Below are positions 44,041 through 55,025 of a stretch of DNA of 64,000 bases, piece after piece. Each line of letters starts with the position of its first letter. Position 1 is the stretch's first letter. Location of the stretch: positions 310,001-374,000 of the forward strand of contig NC_009919.1 of assembly GCF_000002415.2 (NCBI RefSeq), read 5' to 3'. The stretch comes from Plasmodium vivax. Its lineage: Eukaryota; Apicomplexa; Aconoidasida; Haemosporida; Plasmodiidae. The translations under genes and the position numbers were made by a program. The notes under the pieces were generated by a model that was not told the origin of the DNA, did no database searches, and was given only the letters and a program-made list of their open reading frames with translations.

Positions 44041-45723
44041 CTATCTCATCCACACATAGTTCATACTATTCTTGTTTTTTTCGCTGGCCACAACTTGGAT
44101 GAAATACCTGTGGTGGGGGAGTAAAATTGGGGAAAATATGTCAGCCGGGGTGAACAATGGGGGGGGCACAATTTGGAAAAAAGAAACAGGCACATAAAAA
44201 TAAATCCACACATGTGCATATATAAATATATGCATATACATATGTACATATTAACAACTGATGCAACAAACATGTGCGAAAAAGCAGCCGTCTTTCCTTA
44301 CTTGTAGTGTGCTGGTGCTTGCAAAATGAAAAAACTGTTTTTCTTTTTATACGCTTGTGCGGATCTTGGGCGAAAAGATAAAAAAAAAGGAAAAAAAAAA
44401 ATTTATTTATATTAGCACTTGCAATAAAAATATAACAGCAAAAATCAATCCAACTTTAACAAATTAACAAAAACAACATGCAAGATGCCACTGAAAAATA
44501 AAAACAAAACAGGAACACATAAACGGGCAAACTACTTTATGATTCTCCCCATGAATTGGGTTTCATTCAGTTTAAGCAGCCTCAGAACATCCTTTTTGTT
44601 TAAAACACAGAAAAAAATACAAAAAAAAAAAGGAGGATTTTATTTTTCTCATAAGAGGGAAAAAATGTATAAACGCACGTGCTCGCAGCACGCGCATTTA
44701 CATATACACACAGCATATGCATGGCTTTAAATTTAAAGTGAGATTAAAATTTGCATTTCATCCATTTCGACGGAATGGAACGATTGCGAAACTTGTTTAT
44801 AAGAACTACAATTTTTTCGAAATAATTACTTGATAATTTTTCACATGAACAAATAACTTCCCATAATGCGGAAATTTATTGATCAAAACTGTGTCATTCT
44901 TTCTTTCATCATACTTGTATATAATCGTATGATTTGTTGACTTATCTGAATTAATTTGCAAAATTTTGTTTTTCGTGAAGTTTTCTAAAAACTCCACCAA
45001 ATGCTCCGTAACGCAACTAAAATGAATGTTGTTAAAGTATACGTACGTTACTAGGTGCTCGATTTCTTCCAGTTTGATGTCTAAAGGGTTAATTGAATAT
45101 TTATTTATATTTTCAATAATTTCGACGGGGCCATCGTCACTATGGCTCCTCCTTTCATCAATGGGGATTTTACGTATATTTCCGCGCTTCCCATGACCAT
45201 TATAAGTATCATATTTCGTACCATTCGGATGGTACCCTACATTTCCGTTTTCTCCCCCTCCTTTCACCTCACTGCTATGTCTAGAACGTGTACCTTGCTG
45301 CTCAGCAGCGTTGTCAGGTTTCAAGTGGGTTCCACCACTGCTATATGTTTTCTCTCCGCCCTGTTCTTGCTCCTTTTCTTTTCCCTTTTCCTCTAATTCC
45401 ACCTCCTCTTCTTCCTCATCCTCCTCGCTGGATATATCTTCATCGTCACTACTCATCCAGTCGTATCTTTTTTTCTTTTTATTATTTCCATTCTCGGTGA
45501 CAGCTTCATCACCACCACCTACTACAGCCATGCTGGATGCGTCATTTTTTTCCTCCTCCTGATTCACCTCCTCGTCCTCTTTTTCCAAATCGGCCCTTTC
45601 CTCCTCTTCCAAATTGTTTAGGCAGTCTAAATCAATTTCTTCTGAATCGTCATCCAATTCTTCGATCCATTTTTTTTTCTTTTTTTGTTTTTGGGCTTCA
45701 CCAAGTTTCCTTTTTCCTAGCAT
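44041..45723 (-). CDS. Acidic protein of unknown function, 4 exons (359 aa)
   Basis: Exon 1 is 45723-44830. Three short exons, 44591-44536, 44364-44302 and 44107-44041, complete the protein. Donors are GTAATT, GTAGTT and GTAAGG; acceptors follow T- or C-rich tracts; phases 0, 2 and 2 agree and the sum is 1,080 nt. Read without splicing, exon 1 would stop ten codons later at 44806, but the spliced tail reads as good protein (DVLRLLKLNETQFMGRIIK, then NSFFILQAPAHYKYFIQVVA, ending NYVWMR). Residues 1-140 have a basic start (KRKLGEAQKQKKKKKW) and then blocks of Glu/Asp, typical of nuclear proteins. Residues about 210-359 look folded, with alternating hydrophobics. I do not recognise the family. 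No membrane segment or signal peptide is present. A nuclear or nucleolar role is only a guess from composition. Confidence 0.8.
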
Positions 45724-48024
45724 TTTCTAATTTGTTCATTCAAAACATTGTCATGCAAGTGCATAGATGTATGGGTGTTGTTGGCGAGTGCGAGTGCGCA
45801 TGCACAAGGGCGTATGTACAACACACATGCAAAGCAACAAACGTGCATTAATTCATCGTTTCACACAAAAGTGCTAACATTGTACTTAGTGTTACTAATT
45901 TATAAAAAATGAGAAAAAACCTAAGGGCGCCTTTTAAAAGTGGGCTATCGTACTGAATTATTCATGGATTAAAAAAACAGGCAAAGTTAATCAAAAGCGG
46001 AGTTATTTTAATGGTAATCTAATCGCATGGGGTAGGGGGGCCACACTTACATGTATGCGCTTCGTTCGCCATGCAACATATTATATGTACGTAGTGGTTA
46101 TGTGGCTCCTATAACGTATTTGCTAAACATATAACGCCTGTTATTTCTGCGTATGATGTTGAAAAGGCTCTATTTTTTAAGTATGAACTTGTCAATTTAA
46201 AAAAAAAAGATAGTCACGCAAATGTAGTTACCTTAATTGTTCTCTATACTTCGAATTTTTCACGTCCCTGCCTATTTTTTGCGTATTTTACTTTATATAT
46301 ATATTGTTTTTTTTTTTTTTTTTTCGTTAAATGGTACAAAATACAAAACAGACTTCCTTCACGCAAAGGGGTAAAAACATACACGAGAGTGGCTTACCTG
46401 TGAAGAATCAAAACAGTGCCGCCGTAGTTGCATAATTTATAAATACAATATTTTAAAATGAAATGTTAAAACAATGTCATGATATTTATGAAAAAACGCG
46501 ATCAATGCGTTCAATTTGGCGTATTAAAAAAAAAAAAAAAATTTATTATGTACCTCTTTTTTTAAACGTGCATTTTGCGTTTTGCATTTTTCTTTTAACT
46601 GCCTCCTTTTCGCGGAACGTCACTGATGAATGCGCGCATTTACATGTTCGCAAAAAAAATGAGAAAAGGCACTACGCGGTTATTATGCAGCATTTGAAAA
46701 AATTAAAGAAATTTATTCCAACTGATGAGCCATTCGATAATGCTTCATTTTGTAACGCGCTTACTTAATACATTTTAGCTTTTTCTTCCCGTCTCTTCAT
46801 TTTTTTCATTTTCCTTTTTTTTTTTTTTTGTTTCTTCTCACATTTCTTTCCTGTTTTAGCAGTTAACCAACCATTTGATCAGTGCATAAGTGTGATCAGA
46901 TTAAATGCCTATTCTATTTAGGCATTCTGACGCTTAGTACTATTATTTTCCCCATCTTTGCGATCTACAATTGGATAGGTAACAAATGATATGGCTCTTT
47001 TCGCCGTCCTACATTCTGATAAAAATAGCACATGGTGCCGTTATTACCTTTTTAACGTCCCAGACGGAATACCCCACTACGCGTCGTTTTTTTTTTTCCG
47101 CCAATCGAACGGTCATTTGTTGTCCCCTTTGTACGTACTCGTTGAATTAGAAGAACTTACGTAAAGAGTAAGACGAATATAGAGCAACCTCAATTCGGCG
47201 CGGTATTCGCTCCATAAAGGAAAAAATTAGACCTCCACAAAACTTCAAATTGGGCATTTTATATACCCTTTTTTTTTTTTTTTTTTTTGCGTTTCTCAAA
47301 TGAGGATAGATAAAATATGAAAAATGTAAAAAAGGCACCAATTCGAACAAAAAACAAAAAAAAAAACCTTTAATTTAAAATAACACACAAACAAATGTTG
47401 GCCACACGGAGGTAGACGGATGCCGTGTTTTATGCCATCGGTTAATGTACCTGTCTGTATTCATGCGCGCATATCTGCATGGCTTCGTGGGGCTATACAA
47501 ATCCTTCCTCGCTGCACCCTTCAAATGGGATCCCCATTAGTACCGGGGGGGGGGGGGGGGTCCACTTTTTCATCATTCCTTAAACGCATACGAGAAAGAA
47601 CCTCGGCGCCCCTGGATGAATAAAACTGCTCATTATTATGAAAAGAGCTAACATCGAAATGCTTTTCGTGGCAAAATATGACGCGGGAGCGGCACATAAT
47701 TCACTTCCATTTATTCGCCATTAAAGCCCCTGTCCAGTACAAAATTGACCACGCAACTACATCGCCACAGGCTTTATACCCACTGCTTGTGCACATCCAG
47801 GGGGATGCAAACGTTTCTCCTTAAAGAATTCTGCTTATAACTGCGCATAACTCGGTCATCATGTCCCTTTTCTTGTTTACCGTTCTTCCTCGCTAATGTT
47901 ATTCAACGAATATAAAAACTTATGACACCTTTCCCCTTCTTCTAACCTCAAATGTGTTAAAAAAATTACAAAAAAAAAGGATAAGAAAAAAAGAATAAGC
48001 TGTGGGGGAAACCACAGGGGTACA
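45724..48024. other. Intergenic region (2.3 kb)
   Basis: Between the start of the acidic-protein gene and the stop of RED, both on the minus strand. It is AT-rich with several long T/A runs (46304-46324, 46527-46541, 46816-46829, 47271-47289), a 16-base G run (47545-47560) and small open frames without protein character. No gene called. Confidence 0.5.
47545..47560. repeat. Poly-G run (G16)
   Basis: Sixteen consecutive G bases on the plus strand, about 480 bp downstream of the RED stop (in RED orientation). It is the longest G/C homopolymer in the window, where A/T runs dominate. Confidence 0.85.
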
Positions 48025-49251
48025 CTAAAAAAAGCCGCTCTTCCTATAACCCGGATAGCACTCATCATATGTGTCCTTAAAAACGTTTCCAGTTAGGCTA
48101 TTTTTGTTACTCTCATTTTCAGTTTTGCTCTTCCCTTTATGGGGCACTTTTCCAGAATAGAACAAGTTTATACCATCGCCTTTATCCAGTCGTGTCTCTT
48201 CATTTTCGTCTTTTTCGCGTTGCTCCGTCTGCGCGCCACTGGCATTTGAGCTGCCACCACCATCATCATCATCATCACTATCATCATCAGCAGCTTCATC
48301 ATCATCACTACCATCATCGTCATCATCCTCGTCGTTCTTCTTCCCCTCCTCTGCGCTGCTCGCCCCTTTGGCGTCACCGCTAGCCGCATCGTTCTTAAAA
48401 ATGTCAATGTCATCGTCGTCCTCCTCGGCAAGCTCAAAATTCCGTTCCTGCTGAAAAAGGCTAGTTGTTAGAGGTCTCTTGGGCAATCTTTCACTTTTTT
48501 TTTTCTTCTTATTTTCCATGTGCCACTTAAAACATACGCCTATTTCGTCCAAAACGGGGGCCTTCAAATGGTAAGTATAATTCACCTTAACGTCTTCCAC
48601 CTTGTATATATACCTGATAGGCACGTCGTTTTTTTCCACCTCCATATTGATGTTGTATTTATAATTAACAGAGTAAATATTTTTGTTGTAATTTTTAAAT
48701 TTCATGTTATTCATTATGTTGTCATAAATGTTCCCAATTTTTTTTTTAAAATGTATATGATGTGGATGTTCATACAGAAAAAAATATTTAAAAATGTGCC
48801 TCGATTCTTCGTTGGAAAAAGTTGGTATTTTGTTGGCTATCCGCCCATCACTCGTTTTTTTTGCTTTTAATTTTTCCTTTTCTGAGCTTATTTTGTCAAT
48901 TAATTTGTTTCTTACTTTGTTTAAAAGTAAATAGTCAAGCCCTTTAACCAAATGGGTATGTTCCGTATCTCCTCCCATAAATTTCGACTCATCAATTGTG
49001 TTATTCGCATTGTCATATAGCACACTTGCATCCTTAACATCTTTTACGATTCCTTTTCTCCTTTCTTCCGCTCTGTCTCTATATTTTTGCTCTTCCTTTT
49101 CTTCACTTTTTTTTTTTTTGGTTAAATATTTCTGCTTTCTCTTCAACTTCTTCTGCTCCTTCAGCAGCAAGTTGTTTTCCCTTTCCTTCTTTTCCTTTTC
49201 GTAGTTGTCAAAAATGAGGCGGAAGTCGCTGTTCGTTAGTTCGCCCGACAT
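48025..49251 (-). CDS. RED: Spliceosomal protein RED (IK) homologue (408 aa)
   Basis: RED/IK (Smu2 in plants and worms) enters the spliceosome at the pre-catalytic B stage together with SMU1. The start at 49251 (MSGELTNSDFRLIFDNYE) has the family's N-terminal look. Key signature, about residues 45-100: YRDRAEERRKG, ESKFMGGDTEHTHLVKGLDY and LLLNKVRNKL, a near-exact Red_N match. The C-terminus carries the conserved YDECYPGY motif. Between them is a parasite-specific region containing a Lys-rich stretch and a long Asp/Glu run (about 300-345). It is shorter than human RED (~557 aa) and lacks the RE/RD-dipeptide repeat that names the family. No intron. A 16-bp minisatellite abuts the start codon; the frame stays open through it, but no ATG precedes MSGEL, so it is 5' UTR. 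It diverges from the U2B'' gene. Confidence 0.92.
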   Translation of the reverse strand: MSGELTNSDFRLIFDNYEKEKKERENNLLLKEQKKLKRKQKYLTKKKKSEEKEEQKYRDRAEERRKGIVKDVKDASVLYDNANNTIDESKFMGGDTEHTHLVKGLDYLLLNKVRNKLIDKISSEKEKLKAKKTSDGRIANKIPTFSNEESRHIFKYFFLYEHPHHIHFKKKIGNIYDNIMNNMKFKNYNKNIYSVNYKYNINMEVEKNDVPIRYIYKVEDVKVNYTYHLKAPVLDEIGVCFKWHMENKKKKKSERLPKRPLTTSLFQQERNFELAEEDDDDIDIFKNDAASGDAKGASSAEEGKKNDEDDDDDGSDDDEAADDDSDDDDDGGGSSNASGAQTEQREKDENEETRLDKGDGINLFYSGKVPHKGKSKTENESNKNSLTGNVFKDTYDECYPGYRKSGFF

Positions 49252-50780
49252 GGTGGAGTGGGGAAGCGGTGAAGTGGGGAAGCGGTGAAGTGGGGAAGCG
49301 GTGAAGTGGGGAAGCGGTGAAGTGGGGAAGCGGTGAAGTGGGGAAGCGGTGAAGTGGGGAAGCGGTGAAGTGGGGAAGCGGTGAAGTGGGGAAGCGGTGA
49401 AGTGGGGAAGCGGTGAAGTGGGGAAGCGGTGGAGTGGCAAATCGCTGAAGTGGCAAATCGCTGAAGCGGCGAAGTGGAGAACCAGCTCAGCTGCGCAAAA
49501 GCTTTCAATTTACAAAATGGCCATCAAACTTCATTGGAATGACTCCCTCTCCGACCAAACGCTGCTTTTCTGAGACCCCCCGTATGATCACTTACGTTTG
49601 TGGTCTCCCCACACGCCTGCCAGTTCGAACTTCTTGCACGCCGCTCCACGTCTGAATTGTCAAAATGTGGACCTCACATCGGGATTCGCCTGCATCTGTG
49701 CATGTGCAGAGCAGATTTCCCAAAACGGACTCCCCAATCAGCCGGTCACTCGTTCGCCAAACAGACATACGTGCATAAACGAATAGTGGTCAACTAAGTG
49801 GACATGTATGCACGTCTGGTGGGCTACACCACAGCATTCGCCTCTTACCTCCGCTAACCTGCAGAAGGGGGGAATCGCCCCAAATCACGAAAAAATTGCA
49901 CAAATTAACCAAGCGGAGAGCGGAACGCTGCCCAAACGGCATATAATAACTCCGCATACAGTGAGGAAAAAACGTGAGGCATCCCTTTCCTTCACGTCAT
50001 TTCACCGCTCAAGTATCTGATAAAAATGTGAACATAACTCACAAAATAGGGTCAAATGATGGGTCCATATGTTGGCAAACTCTCACATTTAAAAATGTAC
50101 ATAAGCGCATACATACGGATGGGCACATATATATAATATACTCATTACATTAACGTGGATACGATAGCTGCGAACTGCTGCTGAATGAATTTTTTTTTTT
50201 TTTCACCGGCGATTTATACACGGTCATATGCCGGACCCCTAATTGGCGGCAGAAATGAATATGGTGCTGCGCCTCGCGCGCATTTATTGTACATCTCCTG
50301 GTGACGCTTTTTTTTTTTTTTTTTTTTTTTCTCCTTTATGGGATAAAATTAAATTCAATTTTTCCACCGCAAGGGTCCCCGTTCGTGCCCTTTTCCATTT
50401 TAGAGCCATATACTTTTGATAGTCGGCCCACCTCTGTACAACACCTTAGAGGCATATTTTTACGATGCACTAGCTTGACCCTCTTCTGCTCATGGCCTGC
50501 AGCTGGAGACCACACAGGGGTAGGCGATCGCTTGTAAGCTACACGCAGGCCGCATGTACTAATGGTTAGGCGCATGTTTGCCCATATGCATACCGCCCTG
50601 TGGCCGGAAGCAGCTTCAGAAAAACACTGCAAAGTGTAACATGACCGTACTGTAAAGAGGAAGCCCTGAAAAAAAAGACCCCCAAAGGGAAGCAGCCCCT
50701 ACAACGGCCCATAGAAACCATTTAGGGAAAAACAAAAAAAAAAAAAAAAAAAATCGGTGTGAAATGACACCTCGATCAAT
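49252..50780. other. Divergent intergenic region (1.5 kb)
   Basis: Upstream DNA shared by RED (-) and U2B'' (+), so two spliceosomal genes face away from one another. It begins with the 16-bp minisatellite, then moderate-GC DNA to about 50,000, then AT-rich DNA with T runs (50190-50202, 50309-50330) and an A run just before the U2B'' start (50733-50752). No gene called. Confidence 0.5.
49261..49468. repeat. 16-bp minisatellite abutting the RED start codon
   Basis: Thirteen tandem 16-bp units: ten exact GGGAAGCGGTGAAGTG, one GGGAAGCGGTGGAGTG, and two diverged (GCAAATCGCTGAAG[TC]G) at the distal end. The last unit ends nine bases from the RED ATG. Because 16 is not a multiple of three and the unit has no stop on the minus strand, all three minus frames stay open across it, which makes a spurious Pro/His/Ser/Phe-rich ORF. 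Confidence 0.95.
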
Positions 50781-52618
50781 ATGAATCATAGCAGTGCGAC
50801 AAACCAGCCGGGCGATAATGAACCGAATAACGACAACCCGGATGAGTCCACATACAACCAGAACGACGTTTCTTCCGCAGTTGACGAGCTACATGAAAGA
50901 AACAGCACCACAAATGATAATGTGCCAAATGGCAACTTTGGTGAGCACCCCCCCAATTATGATGGAGGCCCGAATGATGACACCGATAAGTTGAACTCCC
51001 CCGATGGGCATGCCGAGGGGAGCAACGAACCGAATATCGAAGCAAACGCGAATGGTGAAAATGTTAGTGGCGACGCAGGGGAGGCGAGAAACCAAGGTGA
51101 CAGCCTGAACAGTGCAGGCATCCCCGCTGGGGGCCTGATGAACCAAATGAACAACGCCATGTACAACCCCAGCATGCTCTACAACATGCAGAACATGCAG
51201 AATATGCAGAACAACGCGATGATGATGCCTGGTGGAAAAAACTTTAACGGCAAATTCCCAATGAATATGAACCCACCCATGAACATGTTTCCAAACAGCA
51301 ATGACATGATGACGAATCCGCTACGCATGCCCATGTTCCCAGGGCAACCAAACCCCATGATGTTTAACAACCCTATGCACTACATGAACAGCAAAGCGTA
51401 TATGAAGCACCTGAAATACAATAAAGTCATTACAGCCGATCCTAGTATACCCCCAAATGAAACCTTGTACGTAAAAAACCTAAATGACAGAATCAAAATA
51501 GACGAAATGAAAAAAAATTTAAAAGATTTATTTAAGCAGTATGGGGTAATCGAAGACCTGGTTGTTATGAAATCATTTTGGAGAAAAGGACAAGCATGGG
51601 TTGTGTATGACAACGTCGAAAGCTCAACGAAAGCGCTAAATGCCCTACAAGGATTTGTTCTATTTGGAAAAATCATGCAGATAAATTACTCTCATAACAA
51701 AAGTGATGTGCACTCAAAGAGAGATGGTACCTTTGTCGAAAGATCCAAAGAACCCAAAAAGCCAAAACAAATCCTCGAGAGAGAACGGAAGCAGAAAGAA
51801 ATCTTCGAAATGATGCAGAGAAATTTTATAGAAATGCAAATGAATAATTTCCGAATTATGCAAAATAACGAATTAGAAAAAAGAAAAAAAATCGACTTAA
51901 GTCAAATAGATAAACAAGCTCTAATTGCCAAGGCTCAGGCCAAGGCGTACGAGGAAAAGAACAAAAAAAAAGGTGAAGACTTTACAAACCATAACAACAA
52001 TATGTACCAGCAACCTTCTCCTTTCTACCCTATGAACCCATTTGCCCCCATGCAAAGTAACATCGTTGTGGCTTGCAAAATTTTGTTTGTCGAAAATGTC
52101 GTGGAGAATGTGAACACACAAGCCTTCAATGATTTGTTTAAAAAGTTTTCCGGCTTTATCGAGGCCAGAATTATTCCCCAGAGGAACGTCGCCTTCGTGG
52201 ACTACTCCGACGAGGCGGCAGCAACGTATGCGATGAAAGGTAGGGCCGAGGGGTGCGCTGGGCTGGGCCGCGCGAGGCTCCCCGAGCTAAGTTAAGCGTG
52301 CTCTCGTGCGTGCGTGGCAACACGTTGGCACGCTCAAAAAGGAAGAAGCAGTGCTCAACTGTTGCATTAATTTAAAGCGCTATTAATACGAAAAAAAAAG
52401 AAGCAACTCGGATGCGTATAACATATGGCTGCAAAGAAATGCCCGCATATGTTGCAAGTCCGCTTCGAGTGTCAATTGTGTGCCCCCGCTCTGAGAGGCG
52501 CCTCACGTTCATTCAACAGTTATCTCATTTTTGCACTTCCCCCCCCTTCCCATTTGCAGCTTTGCAAAATTACGAGCTCCAGGGATCGCGGTTAAAAATA
52601 TCCTACGCCAAAAGATAA
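50781..52618 (+). CDS. SNRPB2: U2 snRNP protein B'' / U1A-like, 2 exons (505 aa)
   Basis: Exons 50781-52239 and 52560-52618; donor GGTAGG, acceptor TTTGCAG, joined phase 1 restoring AALQNYELQGS...SYAKR. RRM1 (about residues 225-305) matches U1A/U2B'': ETLYVKNLNDRIKIDEMKK, RNP1 KGQAWVVY, ALQGFVLFGK, followed by DGTFVERSKEPKKPK. RRM2 (about 431-505) begins KILFVENVVE and has ARIIPQRNVAFVDY. B'' binds U2 snRNA stem-loop IV together with U2A'. The 224-residue N-terminal extension is unusual: acidic Asn/Asp/Gly rich, then Met/Asn/Pro rich with NMQ repeats. Human U2B'' is about 225 aa, so this protein is more than twice as long. U1A and U2B'' cannot be separated by eye; parasites may have only one of them doing both jobs. 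The short last exon completes RRM2. Confidence 0.93.
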
Positions 52619-52659
52619 GGCGGCCAACGGAGAATACCCCCCAGCGGGGGATCCCCCGT

Positions 52660-52771
52660 GCCTTCGATACGCCTTCGATACGCCTTCGATACGCCTTTGC
52701 ATGTACCTTCACATACCCCTTCGCATACCCCTTCGCATACCCCTTCGCATACCCCTTCGCATACGCCCTTG
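52660..52771. repeat. Two short tandem repeats between convergent 3' ends
   Basis: Three exact copies of an 11-bp unit GCCTTCGATAC (52660-52692) and four exact copies of a 12-bp unit CATACCCCTTCG (52712-52759) sharing a CCTTCG core. They fill most of the 175 bp between the U2B'' stop and the RRP40 stop, so they must lie in the 3' UTRs of one or both transcripts. Confidence 0.92.
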
Positions 52772-52793
52772 CTTGCCGTTTTCTTCCTTTTTT

Positions 52794-53965
52794 TTAAGTG
52801 TCCCTTTTGCCTAAGTTGTAAATAGACTTCCACAGCACATCCATCTGAAAAATAAAATAAATTCAAAAAAAGTTTTATAAGGTTAAAATTCAGAATGGGA
52901 ATGCTCCATTCTGGGAAAAATAAAGCACAGCAGATGTGTCTGAAATGAGAGAAAGCAAAACCCACCTGCGCTTTGGTCTTCCCAAATGAGTACTTCAATG
53001 CGGTGTGTATCATGTTGGTTTCGCGAGGGTCGTCCGTTTTAACCCACACCCTGAGGGGAAAAGTTCCGAAGGGGGAGGAGTTAACGAGATGCGGGGGGTA
53101 TGCGCATGCGTCAGTTTTTATGGCGTGTGCGTCCAAGCGAGTGAGGCGGCCCGAACGGAACATGGCAGCGCAAAGCAGCATAAAGTAGCATAAAACCGCT
53201 AAACGTAGCATAAAACCGCTAAACGTAGCATAAAACCGCTAAACGTAGCATAAAACCGCTAAACGTAGCATAAAACCGCTAAACACTGCACAAAACTGCT
53301 AACCGCAGCACAAAACCGCTAACCGCAGCACAAAACCGCTAACCACAGCTGCGCACTTCTACTCACCGCCCGTTGTGGCCGACCGCCACTTCATAACTGA
53401 CGTCTGCGCCAATCAAATCCAAAAGGTAGCACTTGTCGCCAATCAAACTCTTGGCGTAGGAAATGCTAACGGGGAACATATACCCATCGACCAGCTCGCC
53501 CAAATAATTCTCATAATTGATCCACGACTTTACGTCAGACGAATTGATGCAGCTAGCCACAACGCTGTTATTATCCAAATTTATTTTCTCCACAATCATG
53601 TAGAGTAGTGTGCCATTGGCCAAATTAGGGAAACTGTTCTTCGTGGCATATTTAAAACTTTCAATTTTGTGTATGATGCATTCACAATTACAGTTAATAT
53701 CCATCTGATAGTAATCCAATTTTTTCGATTTCACTATGCCTATCACCAGGTCGCCTACCTTGGGCATGTACTTATAGCTCGTATTCATAATGTCATATTT
53801 GTAGGGATAGTATGGCGTTTTTAATAAAATGCCTGAGCATTTACTTCGGTATAAGTTGTCACTTTCGACGTCATGCACCTGCTCGAAGTTGTGTTCGTTT
53901 ATTCTCTTTACTTTGTCTTTCTCCATCTGGATGTAATCCCCACTTATGATGACCCCATCTTCCAT
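52794..53965 (-). CDS. RRP40: Exosome complex component RRP40, 3 exons (244 aa)
   Basis: Exons on the minus strand: 53965-53367, 53050-52966, 52844-52794, total 735 nt. The donors are GTGAGT and GTGGGT; the acceptors are CCCCTCAG and TTTTTCAG; phases agree. RRP40 (EXOSC3) is an S1/KH cap protein of the RNA exosome, which trims and degrades RNA 3'-to-5' in nucleus and cytoplasm. The N-terminal domain (EDGVIISGDYIQM) is followed by the S1 domain (YMPKVGDLVIGIVKSKKLDYYQMDI, FPNLANGTLLYMIVE). A KH-type end contains VAVGHNGRVWVKT, matching the family's FGMNGRIWVK, which runs across the exon 1/2 junction and confirms the splice. Length fits the family (~240-275). It converges on U2B'' with only 175 bp between stops and diverges from UTP6. 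Confidence 0.93.
53187..53346. repeat. 20-bp minisatellite inside RRP40 intron 1
   Basis: Eight tandem 20-bp units, consensus AGCATAAAACCGCTAAACGT; the last three carry shared changes (CACAAAAC, AACCGC), suggesting two sub-families. They occupy half of the 316-bp intron (53051-53366) and begin 20 bases inside its donor end. Confidence 0.95.
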
Positions 53966-55025
53966 TGCGCCGTTGCGTAAGTGCTAAAAAAAGGGAGTTG
54001 GTACAATGCAGGCTGCTTCGAAGGGTATTTTAACATGTGAGCAAGTGTGCCGAACACTCGTGTGCCTTTTTCTCTTCGCGTTTTTAATTTCGCTTGGCCT
54101 GTAAAATTTTTCCACAAAAAAAGCACTTCTTTTCCTTTTTTTCACCACCGTTCGGTTGCTATACTTTCTATTTGGGGGAAAAAAAATAATCAATTTGGCC
54201 AAAGCAGACCAGCAATAAAGTAGCCAACACGGAGTAGCAAATTTTTCGAAAAGGAAAAAATTCATGCGTCAAAATGGATGCTGATAAAGCGGCGATACAA
54301 CGAACTGGGAACCCGCTTCAAAAGTGAGAAGCAGAACCGGTGCGCATAATGAGATTGCCATACGGCCTTTATTAAAAAGAGCGCTTACCCCACGCCGTTG
54401 CTTCGGTTACAAACATCACGTGGAGTATTCATATAGCTTCTTTTTCTTATTGCCCCTTTTCGCGCCTCTTTTTTTTTCCCAAAATTGAAATAAAATTTGC
54501 TTTCCCATTTTTGTGAAAAATACATTTTAAATTTTGCAACCACGGATGGTTTTCCAAAAGCAGTAAAAAAAAAAAGAACGCCCCGCAAGTTATACGCCAT
54601 TTTTGCAGCGCAGAAGTATGCAATTGTTGGGGTGAAAAAAAAAAAAAAAAATCTACGCGGAAAAATCACAAATTGTACCAAAAGATGAACCAGAAGAAGT
54701 AGTTACCCCCTCTTTGCAATAAAAACAACTACGCAGTTGCAGCGTTGCAGTGTTGCAGCGCGAGTGGGAGGAGCCCCTTTCGACGCCTCTAGGGATGTAC
54801 TCAGCAGGAAGATACATGATCTGCAAGTTTACCCATTTTATACTTCTCCCTGCAGCTGTACGTGGACGGGGGAGGCGTCTCCCAGGCACGGCCGAAGCAT
54901 GCGGCTGAATTGGTCAGCGAGCTGGCAATCTGACGATCGGACGCGCTGGTACTCTGCTTCTCCGCTCCTCTGCTTCTCCTCCTCCCCACTTTTCCCACAC
55001 GTACCTAACTTAACAGCGTGCCAAG
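53966..55025. other. Divergent intergenic region (1.06 kb)
   Basis: Between RRP40 (-) and UTP6 (+), both RNA-processing genes. It is AT-rich with A runs at 54566-54577 and 54634-54649, GC-richer near the UTP6 start, with a GTTGCAGCGTTGCAGTGTTGCAGC triplication around 54736-54760. No gene. Confidence 0.55.

Noticed and set aside
46463..46768. 101-codon plus-strand frame between the acidic gene and RED
   Set aside because: It reads through a 15-base A run and lacks any family feature; it looks like a chance frame in AT-rich DNA.
48168..48437. Met/Arg- or His-rich frames within RED
   Set aside because: Shadow frames of the GAT/GAC-rich acidic run of RED.
49208..49508. Pro/His/Phe/Ser-rich repetitive proteins on the minus strand upstream of RED
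   Set aside because: They are products of the 16-bp minisatellite, which has no stop in any minus frame; their supposed starts are TTG codons, and no ATG opens them.
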